A stretch of DNA of 64,000 nt from an uncultured Gammaproteobacteria bacterium (GCA_937898685.1 CALEJT010000017.1:1-64000), one strand, 5' to 3'. Positions 52,692-62,035 are shown, counted from the stretch's first letter. Translations and numbers: made by a program. The notes: a model not told the origin generated them from the letters alone.

Positions 52692-54689
52692 TCAGTGTAC
52701 GTCCTTCCAGTACTCGCGGTTCAGCATGTACACGAAGACGAACAGGAAAGCGAGAAAGAACAGCACGTAACCACCGATGGTTTCACGGTGCAAACGCGCC
52801 GGTTCGCCCAGGTAGGTCAGGAAGTTCACCAGGTTCGTCACCAGCTTGTCGAACTCTTCTTCGGACAAGCTGCCAGTACCTTCCACCTTGTTCAGGTGGG
52901 TGCAGGCTGCGTCGGCGCAGGTCTGCTGGCCCTGCAGAGATTCCAGCACGTTCGGCATGCCCACGTTCTTGAAGACCGTGTTGTTGACGCCGAAGGGACG
53001 ACTGGGATCGAGGTAGAAGCCTTTCAGATAGTTGTAGAGCCATTCCGGGCTGCGGACGCGGGCCACCAGCGTGAGATCGGGCGGCGCAACGCCGAACCAG
53101 TTCTTGGCTTCTTCCTTCGGCATGGCGCTTTCCATCAGGTCGCCGATGCTCGCCTCAGGATTGAATACCAGATATTCCTCCATCAGCGACTCGGGAATGC
53201 CGAGGTCGGCAGCCACACGGTTGTAGCGGGAGAAACGCGCGCCGTGGCAGCCCATGCAGTAGTTGATGAAGGTGGAAGCACCTTCCTGCAGGCCGGCTTT
53301 GTCTTCCAGGTTCACGGTGAAGGGCTCGAGCTCCACTTCGGACTCAGCACCCACGGCCTTCAGCGGTACCCAGGTCAGCACCACCAGCAGTACCACGGCG
53401 AGAGCCAGCTGCGGGATGGTGATGAAGCGGCCAGTCAGACGAGCCGGCGGCTCGGTGGTGGCTTCCTTACGGGTGTACCAAGGCATGGCCAGGAAGTAGA
53501 TGAAGTAGTAAGCGGTGCAGATCTGTGCCAGAGCGGTACGCGGACCGGTAGCGATCTTGGTGCCCAGTACGCCGAGGATGATGAAGCTCGCGGCGAAGAG
53601 CAGCAGACCGATACGGCTGTACCAGCCTTTGTAGCGCATGGATTTCACCGGGCTGCGGTCGAGCCAGGGCACTACGAACAGGATGGCAATGGCCAGACCC
53701 ATGACGATGGCCCCCCACATCTTGGCATCGAAGCCGAAGAGCGGGTAGGTAACGGCACGCAGCATCGAGTAGAACGGCGTGAAGTACCAAACCGGCGCGA
53801 TATGTTCCGGAGTCTTCAGGTTGTTGGCTTCCTCGAAGTTGGCGTGCTCGAGGAAGTAACCGCCCATTTCAGGCATGAAGAAGATCACGGAGCAGAATAC
53901 GAACAGGAACACCACCACACCCACGAGGTCGTGCACGGTGTAGTACGGGTGGAACGGAATGCCGTCGAGCGGGATGCCGTTTTCGTCCTTCAGTTTCTTG
54001 ATTTCAACGCCGTCGGGGTTGTTGGAGCCCACTTCGTGCAGCGCCAGGATGTGCAGCACGACGAGCAGGATCAGCACCAGCGGCAGAGCAATCACGTGCA
54101 GTGCGAAGAAACGGTTCAACGTGGCACCGGAGATCAGGAAGTCACCCTGGATCCAGGTCATCAGGTCCTGACCGATCACGGGAATGGCACCGAACAGGCT
54201 CACGATCACGTTGGCACCCCAGTAGGACATCTGACCCCAGGGCAGCACGTAACCCATGAAACCTTCGGCCATCAGCACGAGATAGATGGCCATGCCGAAG
54301 ATCCAGACGAGTTCACGCGGTTTCTTGTACGAGCCGTACATCAGGCCGCGGAACATGTGCAGATACACCACCACGAAGAAGGCGGAAGCGCCGGTGGAGT
54401 GCATGTAGCGCAGGATCCAGCCGAAGTCGACGTCGCGCATGATGTACTCGACGGACGCGAAGGCGCCTTCCGGGCTGGTGTTGAAGTTCATCGTGAGCCA
54501 GATGCCGGTCAGGATCTGATTGACCAGCACCAGCATGGCCAGCACACCGAAGATGTACCAGAAGTTGAAGTTCTTCGGCGCGTAGTACTTGCTCATGTGC
54601 TTCTCGTAAGCCTGGATTACAGGCAAACGAGCGTTGATCCAGCCGAGCAGGCCGCCTACTTCAGTCTTGTTCTCGCTACTGCCGGCCAT
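52692..54689 (-). CDS. Cytochrome b / cytochrome c1 fusion, bc1 complex
   Basis: One uninterrupted 665-residue frame carries both subunits. Residues 1 to about 415 are cytochrome b: haem ligand pairs in RYMHSTGASAFFVVVYLHMF and FALHVIALPLVLILLVVLH, the Qo motif PVWY typical of gammaproteobacteria, and eight or so helices. A hydrophobic stretch ending VPLKAVGA (about 424-446) could act as internal signal peptide. Cytochrome c1 follows, with CMGCH near 477 and a C-terminal anchor helix (YVLFFLAFLFVFVYML). Fused b/c1 precursors that are cleaved after export are known from Bradyrhizobium (fbcH); E. coli lacks bc1 and pseudomonads usually have two genes. The ATG overlaps the petA stop. Confidence 0.93.
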   Translation of the reverse strand: MAGSSENKTEVGGLLGWINARLPVIQAYEKHMSKYYAPKNFNFWYIFGVLAMLVLVNQILTGIWLTMNFNTSPEGAFASVEYIMRDVDFGWILRYMHSTGASAFFVVVYLHMFRGLMYGSYKKPRELVWIFGMAIYLVLMAEGFMGYVLPWGQMSYWGANVIVSLFGAIPVIGQDLMTWIQGDFLISGATLNRFFALHVIALPLVLILLVVLHILALHEVGSNNPDGVEIKKLKDENGIPLDGIPFHPYYTVHDLVGVVVFLFVFCSVIFFMPEMGGYFLEHANFEEANNLKTPEHIAPVWYFTPFYSMLRAVTYPLFGFDAKMWGAIVMGLAIAILFVVPWLDRSPVKSMRYKGWYSRIGLLLFAASFIILGVLGTKIATGPRTALAQICTAYYFIYFLAMPWYTRKEATTEPPARLTGRFITIPQLALAVVLLVVLTWVPLKAVGAESEVELEPFTVNLEDKAGLQEGASTFINYCMGCHGARFSRYNRVAADLGIPESLMEEYLVFNPEASIGDLMESAMPKEEAKNWFGVAPPDLTLVARVRSPEWLYNYLKGFYLDPSRPFGVNNTVFKNVGMPNVLESLQGQQTCADAACTHLNKVEGTGSLSEEEFDKLVTNLVNFLTYLGEPARLHRETIGGYVLFFLAFLFVFVYMLNREYWKDVH

Positions 54690-55291
54690 TATGAATTCTC
54701 CGAATCGAGTCCGATCACGATGACGTTGTCGTTGACGTAGTAATGAGGGGGAACGCGCAGATTGCTCGGCGCCGGAACACCGCGGAACACGCGGCCAGCC
54801 AGGTCGAACATGGAACCGTGGCAGGGGCAGAAGAAGCCGCCTTTCCAGTTGGGGTCGAAGTCTTGCGGCTGTACTTCAGCGAAGAGCTGAGGCGAGCAGC
54901 CGAGGTGAGTACAGATGCCCACCAGGATGCCGATTTCCGGCTTGCGCGAGCGGAATTCGTTCTGCGCATACTCAGGTTGTTGCTCCGCGTTTTCGGACTG
55001 CGGATCAGCCAGGTGGTCGGTGTTGTTGCGCAGGTTTTCCAGAGTGGCTTCGTCGCGACGCATCACGAAGATGGGCTGACCACGCCATGCGGGCATGGGG
55101 CCGAGCAACTCGCCAGGGTTGAGGCGACTGATGTCGATGGTGATGGGAGCACCGGCTGCAAGGGCTTTCGCGCTCGGATTCCAGGAACCGACGAAAGGGA
55201 CTGCCGCCCCGACTCCGCCGACCGCACCTACCAGGGAGGTACTGCCAATCAAAAAGCGCCTGCGGCTCTTGTTTACAGTGCCGTCGTTCAC
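54689..55291 (-). CDS. petA: Ubiquinol-cytochrome c reductase Rieske iron-sulfur subunit
   Basis: A 200-residue Rieske protein with a Tat-type N-terminus (SRRRFLIG, then a hydrophobic anchor near 14-35) and the [2Fe-2S] ligands in CTHLGC and CPCHG. It passes electrons from ubiquinol to cytochrome c1. It is the first gene of the bc1 operon and overlaps the fused b/c1 gene at TAATG. The promoter is probably in the 205 bp before it; no obvious -35/-10 pair was picked. Confidence 0.96.
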   Translation of the reverse strand: MNDGTVNKSRRRFLIGSTSLVGAVGGVGAAVPFVGSWNPSAKALAAGAPITIDISRLNPGELLGPMPAWRGQPIFVMRRDEATLENLRNNTDHLADPQSENAEQQPEYAQNEFRSRKPEIGILVGICTHLGCSPQLFAEVQPQDFDPNWKGGFFCPCHGSMFDLAGRVFRGVPAPSNLRVPPHYYVNDNVIVIGLDSENS

Positions 55292-55437
55292 AGGTCTTCT
55301 CCTTAGTTTGCCGCCCCGGGAACCAGGTCGGGATGCCGATCAGAAAATGGCGCGCATACTACTAAAAATAGGGTTTTCATTCAAGGCGCAAAGGCCGTGA
55401 ATTCCCGAGCGAAACCGTTGTTTACGCGCCAAAAACC

Positions 55438-55470
55438 GCACAAAAAAAACGCCGGACAATGGGTCCGGCG
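55438..55470 (-). terminator. Possible terminator after rpsI
   Basis: ACGCCGGAC and GTCCGGCGT (with a short AATGG loop) form a stem at about 55448-55471. On the minus strand it is followed by TTTTTTTGTGCGG, a good T-tract. It separates rpsI from petA. Confidence 0.8.
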
Positions 55471-55496
55471 TCTCGATTTGGAGCATGCGTGAGCGA

Positions 55497-55889
55497 TTAA
55501 CGCTTGGAGTACTGCGGACGCTTGCGAGCTTTGCGCAGACCCACTTTCTTACGCTCGACCTCACGCGAATCGCGGGTAACGAAGCCAGCCTTGCGCAGCG
55601 GCGAACGGTTACCTTCGTCGTATTCCATCAGGGCGCGGGTCAGACCATGGCGGATGGCACCGGCCTGGCCGAAGCTGCCGCCACCGCTTACGGTGACCTT
55701 GATGTCGAACTTGTCGGCCACACCCAAGAGCTCGAGCGGCTGACGCACGATCATGCGCGCTACTTCACGACCGAAATACTGATCGATCGTACGATCGTTG
55801 ATGGTGATGTTGCCGCTGCCCGGGGTCAGGAACACGCGGGCGGTGGAAGTCTTGCGACGACCGGTACCGTAGTATTGAGTGTCTGCCAT
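55497..55889 (-). CDS. rpsI: 30S ribosomal protein S9
   Basis: A 130-residue S9 with YYGTGRRKTSTARVFL at the N-terminus, GGGSFGQAGAIRHGLTRALM, and the C-terminal RKARKRPQYSKR tail that reaches the ribosomal P site. It is the second gene of the rplM-rpsI operon, 17 bp after rplM. Confidence 0.98.
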   Translation of the reverse strand: MADTQYYGTGRRKTSTARVFLTPGSGNITINDRTIDQYFGREVARMIVRQPLELLGVADKFDIKVTVSGGGSFGQAGAIRHGLTRALMEYDEGNRSPLRKAGFVTRDSREVERKKVGLRKARKRPQYSKR

Positions 55890-55906
55890 GGAGTTGTCGT
55901 CCGAAA

Positions 55907-56335
55907 TCAGAGGGTTAACTGAACAGGCTGCTGAGCAGCGTGCGGGTGGCTTTCGCCAGCGTAGACTTTGAGCTTGCGCATCATGTCACGACCCAGCGGA
56001 GTGCGCGGGATCATGCCTTTGACGGCCAGCTTCAGCACGTCTTCCGGCGAGCGACCAATCATCTCGTTGAAGGACAGCGAACGCAGACCACCCGGATACT
56101 GCGAGTGCTGGTGGTACATCTTGGTACGGCCTTTGGTGCCGGTTACCTGAATTTTCTCGGCGTTGATCACCACGATGTAATCGCCGGTGTCGACGTGCGG
56201 GGTGTACTCAGGCTTGTGCTTACCGCGCAGGCGATGCGCGATATCGGCAGCCAGACGACCCAGGGTTTTACCCGCTGCATCCACCACGTACCAGTTGTGC
56301 TGGGCGGTTTCTTTCTTCGCTGAAAAGGTTTTCAT
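55907..56335 (-). CDS. rplM: 50S ribosomal protein L13
   Basis: A 142-residue L13 starting MKTFSAKKETAQHNWYVVDA, with GKTLGRLAADIAHRLRGKHK and GMIPRTPLGRDMMRKLKVY. It is an early-assembly protein of the large subunit. The ATG at 56335 follows AGAGAAG; the 20 in-frame residues upstream are leader. A strong promoter lies about 140 bp upstream. Confidence 0.98.
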   Translation of the reverse strand: MKTFSAKKETAQHNWYVVDAAGKTLGRLAADIAHRLRGKHKPEYTPHVDTGDYIVVINAEKIQVTGTKGRTKMYHQHSQYPGGLRSLSFNEMIGRSPEDVLKLAVKGMIPRTPLGRDMMRKLKVYAGESHPHAAQQPVQLTL

Positions 56336-56472
56336 GATCTTCTCTGAACTTAAGTTTAGCGGCCCAACACATTGAAATTGCGGCTGTTTCCGCAAGCACC
56401 TGTGTTTTCTGGAAGAGTCGACGGCGCGCGCGGCGCCAACGAGAGGGCCATACCCGGTTGTCAGGGGCGCGA

Positions 56473-56501
56473 ATTCTAGCCGCCGCCCCAGGCACTTTCA
56501 A
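56473..56501 (-). promoter_or_regulatory. Sigma-70 promoter of rplM-rpsI
   Basis: TTGAAA (56496-56501) and TAGAAT (56473-56478) are exactly 17 nt apart on the minus strand. This gives a leader of about 130 nt before rplM. Confidence 0.75.
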
Positions 56502-56560
56502 GCCTTTCTTGGCTTGTGTTCCTCCCCTCTCGTTGCGGGCGAACACGCAAAAAGCCGCAT

Positions 56561-57685
56561 TCAATCGGGCCGATGCGCACGCGCCAGGTAGTCGTGCGTC
56601 TGCATTTCCAGCAGACGACTCCTGGTGCGCTCGAAGGCAAAGGCCAGATGCGTTCCCTGATAGAGCGTTTCCAATGGCGCATCCGCCGACAGGATCAGCT
56701 TCACGCCGTGATCGTAGAACTCGTCCACCAGTGTGATGAAACGCCGCGTTTCATCGTCACGACTTTCGCCCAATGTCGGCACGTCCGACAAAAACACCGT
56801 ATGGAATCTGCGCGCGAGCTCGATATAGTCCGCGCTGCCGCGCCCCTGCCCACACAACACCTGAAAATCAAACCAGATGACACCACCTGCCAGCGCTCTC
56901 ACCTCGAGGCGACGCTGCTGCACTTCCAGTCGAGTTTCGGTGGAGATAGTTTCACCGCGCGTGAGCTCACGAAACAAATTCTCCATGCCCTGCTCCGCAG
57001 CGGCATCGAGTGGGTGGTAATAAGTAGCGGCGCGGTCGAGTGATTGCAGGCGGTAGTCGATGCCCCCATCGACGTTGAGCACCTGCGTATGGCGGCGCAA
57101 CAGCGCAATTGCCGGCAAAAAACGCGCCCTCTGCAGGCCGTTTTCATAAAGACGTTCGGGCTCGATGTTCGAGGTCGCCACCAGAGTAACTCCTTCGGCG
57201 AACAGCGCTTCAAGCAAGGTGCCGAGAATCATGGCATCGCCGATGTCGGTGACGAAGAACTCATCGAAACAGAGCACGTCGACCGATTCAGCGAGATGCC
57301 GCGCAACTTCTTCGAGTGGATTCTTGTGCCCCTGCAGTTCCGCGAGCTGTTGATGCGTGCGCTGCATGAAACGATTGAAGTGCAGGCGCAGCTTGCGCTC
57401 GCTGGGCAGTGCGCGCACGAAGAGATCCATCAGGTAGGTCTTGCCGCGTCCGACGCCACCCCAGAGGTACAAGCCCCGCAGAGGTTCCGGCTGTTCGCGC
57501 CACAAGCTCTGACGCAGGCGCTTCAATAGTCCTGGCCGCTCCTGCCAGCGCGCGCACAGCGCTTCGTGCAACAGTTGTAGCTGCGCAACGGCTGCTTCCT
57601 GCGCCGCGTCGGGCTGCAAGACTCCGGACTGGAGATCCTCACGATAGAGATCGATGGGACCGGGCTGAAAGGAAGACGGGACCAA
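56561..57685 (-). CDS. zapE: Cell division ATPase ZapE (AFG1 family)
   Basis: A 374-residue AAA+-like ATPase with Walker A GGVGRGKTYLMD (near 79), Walker B CFDEFFVTDIGDAMIL and the sensor segment VATSNIEPERLYENGLQR. ZapE associates with the divisome late in constriction and destabilises FtsZ polymers in E. coli. It is divergent from zapG with 129 bp between starts. Confidence 0.94.
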   Translation of the reverse strand: MVPSSFQPGPIDLYREDLQSGVLQPDAAQEAAVAQLQLLHEALCARWQERPGLLKRLRQSLWREQPEPLRGLYLWGGVGRGKTYLMDLFVRALPSERKLRLHFNRFMQRTHQQLAELQGHKNPLEEVARHLAESVDVLCFDEFFVTDIGDAMILGTLLEALFAEGVTLVATSNIEPERLYENGLQRARFLPAIALLRRHTQVLNVDGGIDYRLQSLDRAATYYHPLDAAAEQGMENLFRELTRGETISTETRLEVQQRRLEVRALAGGVIWFDFQVLCGQGRGSADYIELARRFHTVFLSDVPTLGESRDDETRRFITLVDEFYDHGVKLILSADAPLETLYQGTHLAFAFERTRSRLLEMQTHDYLARAHRPD

Positions 57686-57774
57686 AACTGCGCGCGCTCT
57701 GAGAAAGGCGGCAATTATAAACTCATCGCCCCACGGCTCGCAGGTTGCAGGGTGTAATCGCGGGTGCGCTGGGT

Positions 57775-57780
57775 ATAATC
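57775..57780 (+). promoter_or_regulatory. Putative -10 element upstream of zapG
   Basis: A perfect TATAAT lies 35 bp before the zapG start. No good -35 is visible at 16-18 nt spacing. Confidence 0.45.
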
Positions 57781-57814
57781 CCGCCAGCTCGCATCAACTA
57801 CGCAGGAGCCCCTC

Positions 57815-58243
57815 ATGATTTGGATCGTTGCCCTTGGCTGTTTTCTTGCCGGAGCTGCCGCAGGGGCCTTGCTCTTCAAGATTTTCCGCTCCGACGAAGC
57901 CCAGGTGCGTAGTTTGAAGCAGCAGTTGCAGAAGCTCAGCGAGGAGCACGAAAACTACAAGAGCAACGTGCACGGCCACTTCAGCAACACGGCCCGCCTC
58001 TTTGGCCAGCTGACCGACAGCTATCGTGAGGTCTACCAGCACATGGCCGAAGGTGCCCGCCAGCTTTGTCCGGACTACATTTCGAATCAACTGACGCTCA
58101 ACAAGGACGCGAAAACCTTGCTGCGCGACGAGCGTCCGGAGACCGACGAACCCAAGGCGCCGCCGCTCGATTACGCTGCGCGTACGGACCCGAATACCAC
58201 GGGGGCGCTGTCGAGCGACGAGTACGGCATCGAGCGCCACTGA
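57815..58243 (+). CDS. zapG: DUF1043 membrane protein ZapG (YhcB)
   Basis: A 142-residue protein: N-terminal membrane helix (about 2-22, IWIVALGCFLAGAAAGALLF), then a coiled coil (about 28-50) and the family's FSNTARLFGQLTDSYREVYQHMA segment, with a disordered C-terminus. YhcB/ZapG takes part in cell-width control, envelope synthesis and division in enterics. AGGAG lies 6 nt before the ATG. Confidence 0.92.
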   Translation: MIWIVALGCFLAGAAAGALLFKIFRSDEAQVRSLKQQLQKLSEEHENYKSNVHGHFSNTARLFGQLTDSYREVYQHMAEGARQLCPDYISNQLTLNKDAKTLLRDERPETDEPKAPPLDYAARTDPNTTGALSSDEYGIERH

Positions 58244-58285
58244 GCCCAGCCGGGCCCTGCCCGGGCAAGACTCACCCCATTCCTC

Positions 58286-58291
58286 TATAAT
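58286..58291 (+). promoter_or_regulatory. Putative -10 element upstream of cysD
   Basis: TATAAT lies 50 bp before cysD with no clear -35. Activator-dependent cys promoters (CysB) often look like this, but no CysB site was identified. Confidence 0.4.
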
Positions 58292-58341
58292 CACGGCTTT
58301 CGCCCACGCCGTGGGCCTTTATACGAACTGCAGCATTCAAT

Positions 58342-59250
58342 ATGTCCGAATATCGTCTGACCCATCTCAAACAACTGGAAGCCGAAAGCATCCATATCAT
58401 TCGCGAAGTGGCCGCTGAGTTCGAGCGTCCGGTGATGCTCTACTCGATCGGCAAGGATTCGGCCGTGATGCTGCACCTTGCCCTCAAGGCCTTTTACCCG
58501 GGCAAGCTACCCTTCCCGCTTCTGCACGTGGACACCACGTGGAAGTTCAAGGAAATGATCGAGTTCCGCGACCGCATGGCGAAGGAACACGGCTTTGAAC
58601 TGCTGGTCCATATCAACCAGGAAGGCATCGACGCCGGCATCGGGCCCTTCACCCACGGCAGTGCCAAGCACACCGACGTGATGAAAACGCAGGCCTTGAA
58701 GCAAGCGTTGAACAAGTACCGCTTCGATGCCGCCTTCGGTGGTGCGCGCCGCGACGAAGAAAAATCGCGCGCGAAAGAACGCGTCTATTCATTCCGCGAC
58801 AAGAACCATCGCTGGGATCCGAAGAATCAACGTCCCGAGCTCTGGAATCTCTACAACGGCAAGATCAACAAGGGCGAAAGCATCCGCGTGTTCCCCTTGT
58901 CGAACTGGACCGAGCTCGACGTGTGGCAATACATCCACCTCAACAACATTCCGATTCCTGAACTCTACTTCGCCAAGGAACGCCCGGTGGTGGACTACGA
59001 GGGCGTCACCATCATGGTCAACGACGATCGCGTGCCGGAAGAGCTGCGCAAGAATCAGCGCATGGAAACCGTGCGTTTCCGCACGCTCGGCTGTTACCCG
59101 CTCACCGGAGCCATCAAGTCGAATGCCACCACGCTGCCCGAAATCATCCAGGAAATGCTGCTGGCCACGACCTCCGAGCGCCAGGGCCGCCTGATCGACA
59201 GCGATCAGGCCGGCTCGATGGAACAGAAGAAACGCGAAGGTTATTTCTGA
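58342..59250 (+). CDS. cysD: Sulfate adenylyltransferase subunit 2
   Basis: A 302-residue PAPS-reductase-like adenylyltransferase with the PP-loop MLYSIGKDSAVMLHL near residue 38, AFGGARRDEEKSRAKER and the C-terminal DQAGSMEQKKREGYF. With the CysN GTPase it forms APS from ATP and sulfate. It is 42 bp upstream of cysNC and surely cotranscribed. Confidence 0.97.
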   Translation: MSEYRLTHLKQLEAESIHIIREVAAEFERPVMLYSIGKDSAVMLHLALKAFYPGKLPFPLLHVDTTWKFKEMIEFRDRMAKEHGFELLVHINQEGIDAGIGPFTHGSAKHTDVMKTQALKQALNKYRFDAAFGGARRDEEKSRAKERVYSFRDKNHRWDPKNQRPELWNLYNGKINKGESIRVFPLSNWTELDVWQYIHLNNIPIPELYFAKERPVVDYEGVTIMVNDDRVPEELRKNQRMETVRFRTLGCYPLTGAIKSNATTLPEIIQEMLLATTSERQGRLIDSDQAGSMEQKKREGYF

Positions 59251-59292
59251 GGCGCGTGAGCCTCACCATGATGCATTGAGAAACCGCCAGCC

Positions 59293-61191
59293 ATGTCTCA
59301 TCAATCCGATCTCATCAGTACCGACATCAATGCCTATCTGGCACAGCACGAGCGCAAGGAGCTGTTGCGCCTGCTCACCTGCGGCAGCGTGGACGATGGC
59401 AAGAGCACCCTGATCGGGCGCCTTTTGCACGACACCAAGATGATTTACGAAGACCAGCTCGCCGCGATCAAGTCGGACAGCCTCAAGTCCGGCACCACCG
59501 GTGACGCACCCGACCTCGCCTTGCTCGTCGACGGCCTGCAGGCCGAACGCGAACAGGGCATCACCATCGACGTCGCCTACCGTTATTTCTCTACCGCCAA
59601 ACGTAAATTCATCATCGCGGACACCCCTGGCCACGAGCAGTACACGCGCAACATGGCGACCGGCGCTTCCAACTGCGAACTCGCCATCATTCTCATCGAT
59701 GCTCGCCACGGCGTGATGACGCAGACGCGTCGTCATACCTTCATCGCGTCGCTGCTCGGCATTCGTCACATCATCGTTGCCGTGAACAAGATGGACCTGA
59801 TGGATTTCCGTCAGGACGTCTTCGACAAGATTCGCGCCGACTATCTTTCCTTCGCGAAGGAGCTCCACACCGGCGAAATCACCTTCATCCCGATTTCTGC
59901 GCTCAAAGGCGACAACGTCGTGCATCGCAGCACTGAAACGGATTGGTATGAAGGCCCGACCTTGATGGAGATGCTGGAAACCGTGAAGGTGACGGCGGAT
60001 CGCAATTACACCGATTTCCGCTTCCCGGTGCAGTACGTCAACCGCCCCAACCTCAACTTCCGCGGTTATTGCGGCACCATCGCTTCCGGTGTCGTGCGCA
60101 AGGGCGATGTGGTGCAGGTGCTGTCTTCCGGCATGACCAGCCGCGTAAAATCGATCGTCACGCAGGACGAAGAACTCGAACTTGCCTATCCGCCGCTTGC
60201 CGTCACGCTCACGCTCGAAGACGAGATCGACATCAGCCGTGGCGACATGCTCGCGCATCCCGACAATCTGCCGTCGGCGCGCGACCGAGTCGTTGCCACC
60301 GTCGTGTGGATGAACGAAGCCGAAATGCAGCCTGGGCGTCTGTACAACTTCAAACACACGACCAAGGCCGTGAGCGGTACGATCAGCCAGATCATTCACA
60401 CCATCGACGTGAATACCCTGGAAAAACGCGAAGCCACGAAGTTGAGCCTGAACGAAATCGCGCTCTGCGAAATCAGCTTCGATCAGAACATCTACTTCGA
60501 CCCCTATCGCGAGAACGTCAGCACCGGTTCCTTCATCATCATCGACCGCCTCACCAACGTGACGGTCGGCGCCGGCATGATCGCACCGGACGACAAGGCG
60601 CCGCGCCGTGCCGTGATTCCGAAAGGTCATGTGACCAAGGAAGAGCGTGCGATTCGCTATGGTCAGAAGCCGGTCACCGTGATGTTCGTCGGCCTTTCCG
60701 GTTCCGGTAAGTCGACCCTGGCACATGCGCTCGAACGTCGTTTGTTCGACATCGGCCGCGTCAGCACCGTGCTCGATGGCAAGGCCATGCGTCTCGGCAT
60801 CAGCAAGGATCTGCCGCACGATGCCTACGGCCGCGCCGAGAATCTGCGTCGCAGCGCCTACATCGCGCGCTATCTGAACGACTCCGGTCTGATCTGCTGC
60901 GCTGCCTTCGTTGCGGCAAGCACCGATGCCCGTGAACATGCCATCAGCGTGATCGGACAGGAGAACTGCATCGTGGTCTATCTCAATCCGCCGCTCGAAG
61001 TGTGTCAGCAGCGCGATCCGAGCGGACTCTACGCCGCAGCGCAGAACCGCGAATCGAACGACGTTCCCGGCATCTCCTTCCCTTACGAAGCGCCGGAAAA
61101 TCCCGACCTCGTGCTGCCCACCGATCAGATGAGCGTGGATGAGTGCGTGGATCGCGTGATGAATCTGCTGAAAGAACGCTCGGTTCTCTAA
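59293..61191 (+). CDS. cysNC: Fused sulfate adenylyltransferase subunit 1 / APS kinase
   Basis: A 632-residue fusion. Residues 1 to about 440 are CysN, an EF-Tu-like GTPase with TCGSVDDGKSTLIGRLL, ADTPGHEQYTRNM and VNKMD. Residues about 455-632 are the CysC APS kinase with P-loop GLSGSGKSTLAHALE, where the Ser in the family's FLPFTDFPSRNE-like region is not checked. It both drives APS formation by GTP hydrolysis and phosphorylates APS to PAPS. The fused form is common in Pseudomonas and relatives. A good terminator follows. Confidence 0.96.
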   Translation: MSHQSDLISTDINAYLAQHERKELLRLLTCGSVDDGKSTLIGRLLHDTKMIYEDQLAAIKSDSLKSGTTGDAPDLALLVDGLQAEREQGITIDVAYRYFSTAKRKFIIADTPGHEQYTRNMATGASNCELAIILIDARHGVMTQTRRHTFIASLLGIRHIIVAVNKMDLMDFRQDVFDKIRADYLSFAKELHTGEITFIPISALKGDNVVHRSTETDWYEGPTLMEMLETVKVTADRNYTDFRFPVQYVNRPNLNFRGYCGTIASGVVRKGDVVQVLSSGMTSRVKSIVTQDEELELAYPPLAVTLTLEDEIDISRGDMLAHPDNLPSARDRVVATVVWMNEAEMQPGRLYNFKHTTKAVSGTISQIIHTIDVNTLEKREATKLSLNEIALCEISFDQNIYFDPYRENVSTGSFIIIDRLTNVTVGAGMIAPDDKAPRRAVIPKGHVTKEERAIRYGQKPVTVMFVGLSGSGKSTLAHALERRLFDIGRVSTVLDGKAMRLGISKDLPHDAYGRAENLRRSAYIARYLNDSGLICCAAFVAASTDAREHAISVIGQENCIVVYLNPPLEVCQQRDPSGLYAAAQNRESNDVPGISFPYEAPENPDLVLPTDQMSVDECVDRVMNLLKERSVL

Positions 61192-61219
61192 GAGCCGCAC
61201 GCTTCAATCGCGCAAAACG

Positions 61220-61244
61220 AAACGGGGCCTTCACGGCCCCGTTT
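61220..61244. terminator. Bidirectional terminator between cysNC and the TetR gene
   Basis: A perfect 10-bp stem AAACGGGGCC/GGCCCCGTTT with a 5-nt loop, followed by CTTTAT on the plus strand and by TCGTTTTGCG on the minus strand. Confidence 0.85.
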
Positions 61245-61265
61245 CTTTATGCGGAATGGAATCGC

Positions 61266-61904
61266 TTACTCGTCGGACGGCGGGATGTTGCAGAACGCGA
61301 GCAGGAAGTCGTCCACAGCGGCGGAGCTGTACTGCTTGATCTCTTCGTCGGAGAGCGGCGGCTGGATGCCACATTCGCGGCGCAGCATCGTGCGGTGCAG
61401 CACCATGGAAACGAAGTAACGGCTCAGTTTGTCGACATTGAAAACGGAAGCTGGCTTGTAATGTTCGAACAGACGCACCAGGTTCTGATAGGCGATTTCA
61501 GGGCCGGACGTGAAGTAGTGGTGACCGACCTTGGAGCCATTGGCGGACATCTGGAAGATCAGTCGACGCAGGGCCAACGTACGGTCATCGGAAGTAACTC
61601 GCAGCGTGGCATCGGCCACCATGCGCAGGGCTTCGCGGAGCGACTTGCCCTGATAGTTGCGCGCAGTATCGAGCATGCTCTGGCGGTAAACCGCCAGCTC
61701 GCGCTCCACTACCGCCAGGAAGAGATCTTCCTTGCTGCCGAAATAGCGATAGATGGACTCCTTGGAGATCCCAGCTTCGCGAGCCATGACATTGATACTC
61801 GTGCCATCAAAGCCCTTGACGCGGAAATTCTCGCTGGCGATGTCCAATACTTCTTCGCGCTTGTCAGTGGATCGGGGTTTCAGGGGGCTTACGCTCGCTG
61901 TCAT
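61266..61904 (-). CDS. TetR/AcrR family transcriptional regulator
   Basis: A 212-residue one-component regulator. The N-terminal HTH (about 18-60) reads REEVLDIASENFRVKGFDGT then SINVMAREAGISKESIYRYF, a typical TetR DNA-binding domain. The C-terminal helical ligand domain is not assignable to a ligand; its FEHYKPASVFNVD region and length are like AefR/AcrR-type repressors. A perfect 16-bp palindrome 132 bp upstream is a likely operator. Its target may be the gene itself, the facing plus-strand transcript, or the nearby TonB receptor gene. Confidence 0.9.
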   Translation of the reverse strand: MTASVSPLKPRSTDKREEVLDIASENFRVKGFDGTSINVMAREAGISKESIYRYFGSKEDLFLAVVERELAVYRQSMLDTARNYQGKSLREALRMVADATLRVTSDDRTLALRRLIFQMSANGSKVGHHYFTSGPEIAYQNLVRLFEHYKPASVFNVDKLSRYFVSMVLHRTMLRRECGIQPPLSDEEIKQYSSAAVDDFLLAFCNIPPSDE

Positions 61905-62000
61905 TTGGGCCTCGTTATCGTAATTCTAAGTGGCACAGTGTAGGCATTTGGGAATCTACTGGCCAATCAAGTAATAAATGTGAATTAGTGTTAGGCAGGG

Positions 62001-62029
62001 TTGACTAACGAGTTCGGCTTCCCTAATAT
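62001..62029 (+). promoter_or_regulatory. Putative plus-strand promoter in the TetR-TonB gap
   Basis: TTGACT (62001-62006) and TAATAT (62024-62029) are 17 nt apart. The predicted start, near 62036, falls at the first base of a perfect palindrome. No protein gene lies downstream on this strand. Confidence 0.5.
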
Positions 62030-62035
62030 ACGCAC

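Noticed and set aside
52695..54740. 681-codon plus-strand frame opposite the cytochrome b/c1 gene
   Set aside because: Low-complexity His/Gln/Glu-rich translation typical of antisense frames; the minus-strand gene is certain.
59263..61200. 645-codon minus-strand frame opposite cysNC
   Set aside because: Antisense shadow; cysNC has all GTPase and kinase motifs in the other direction.
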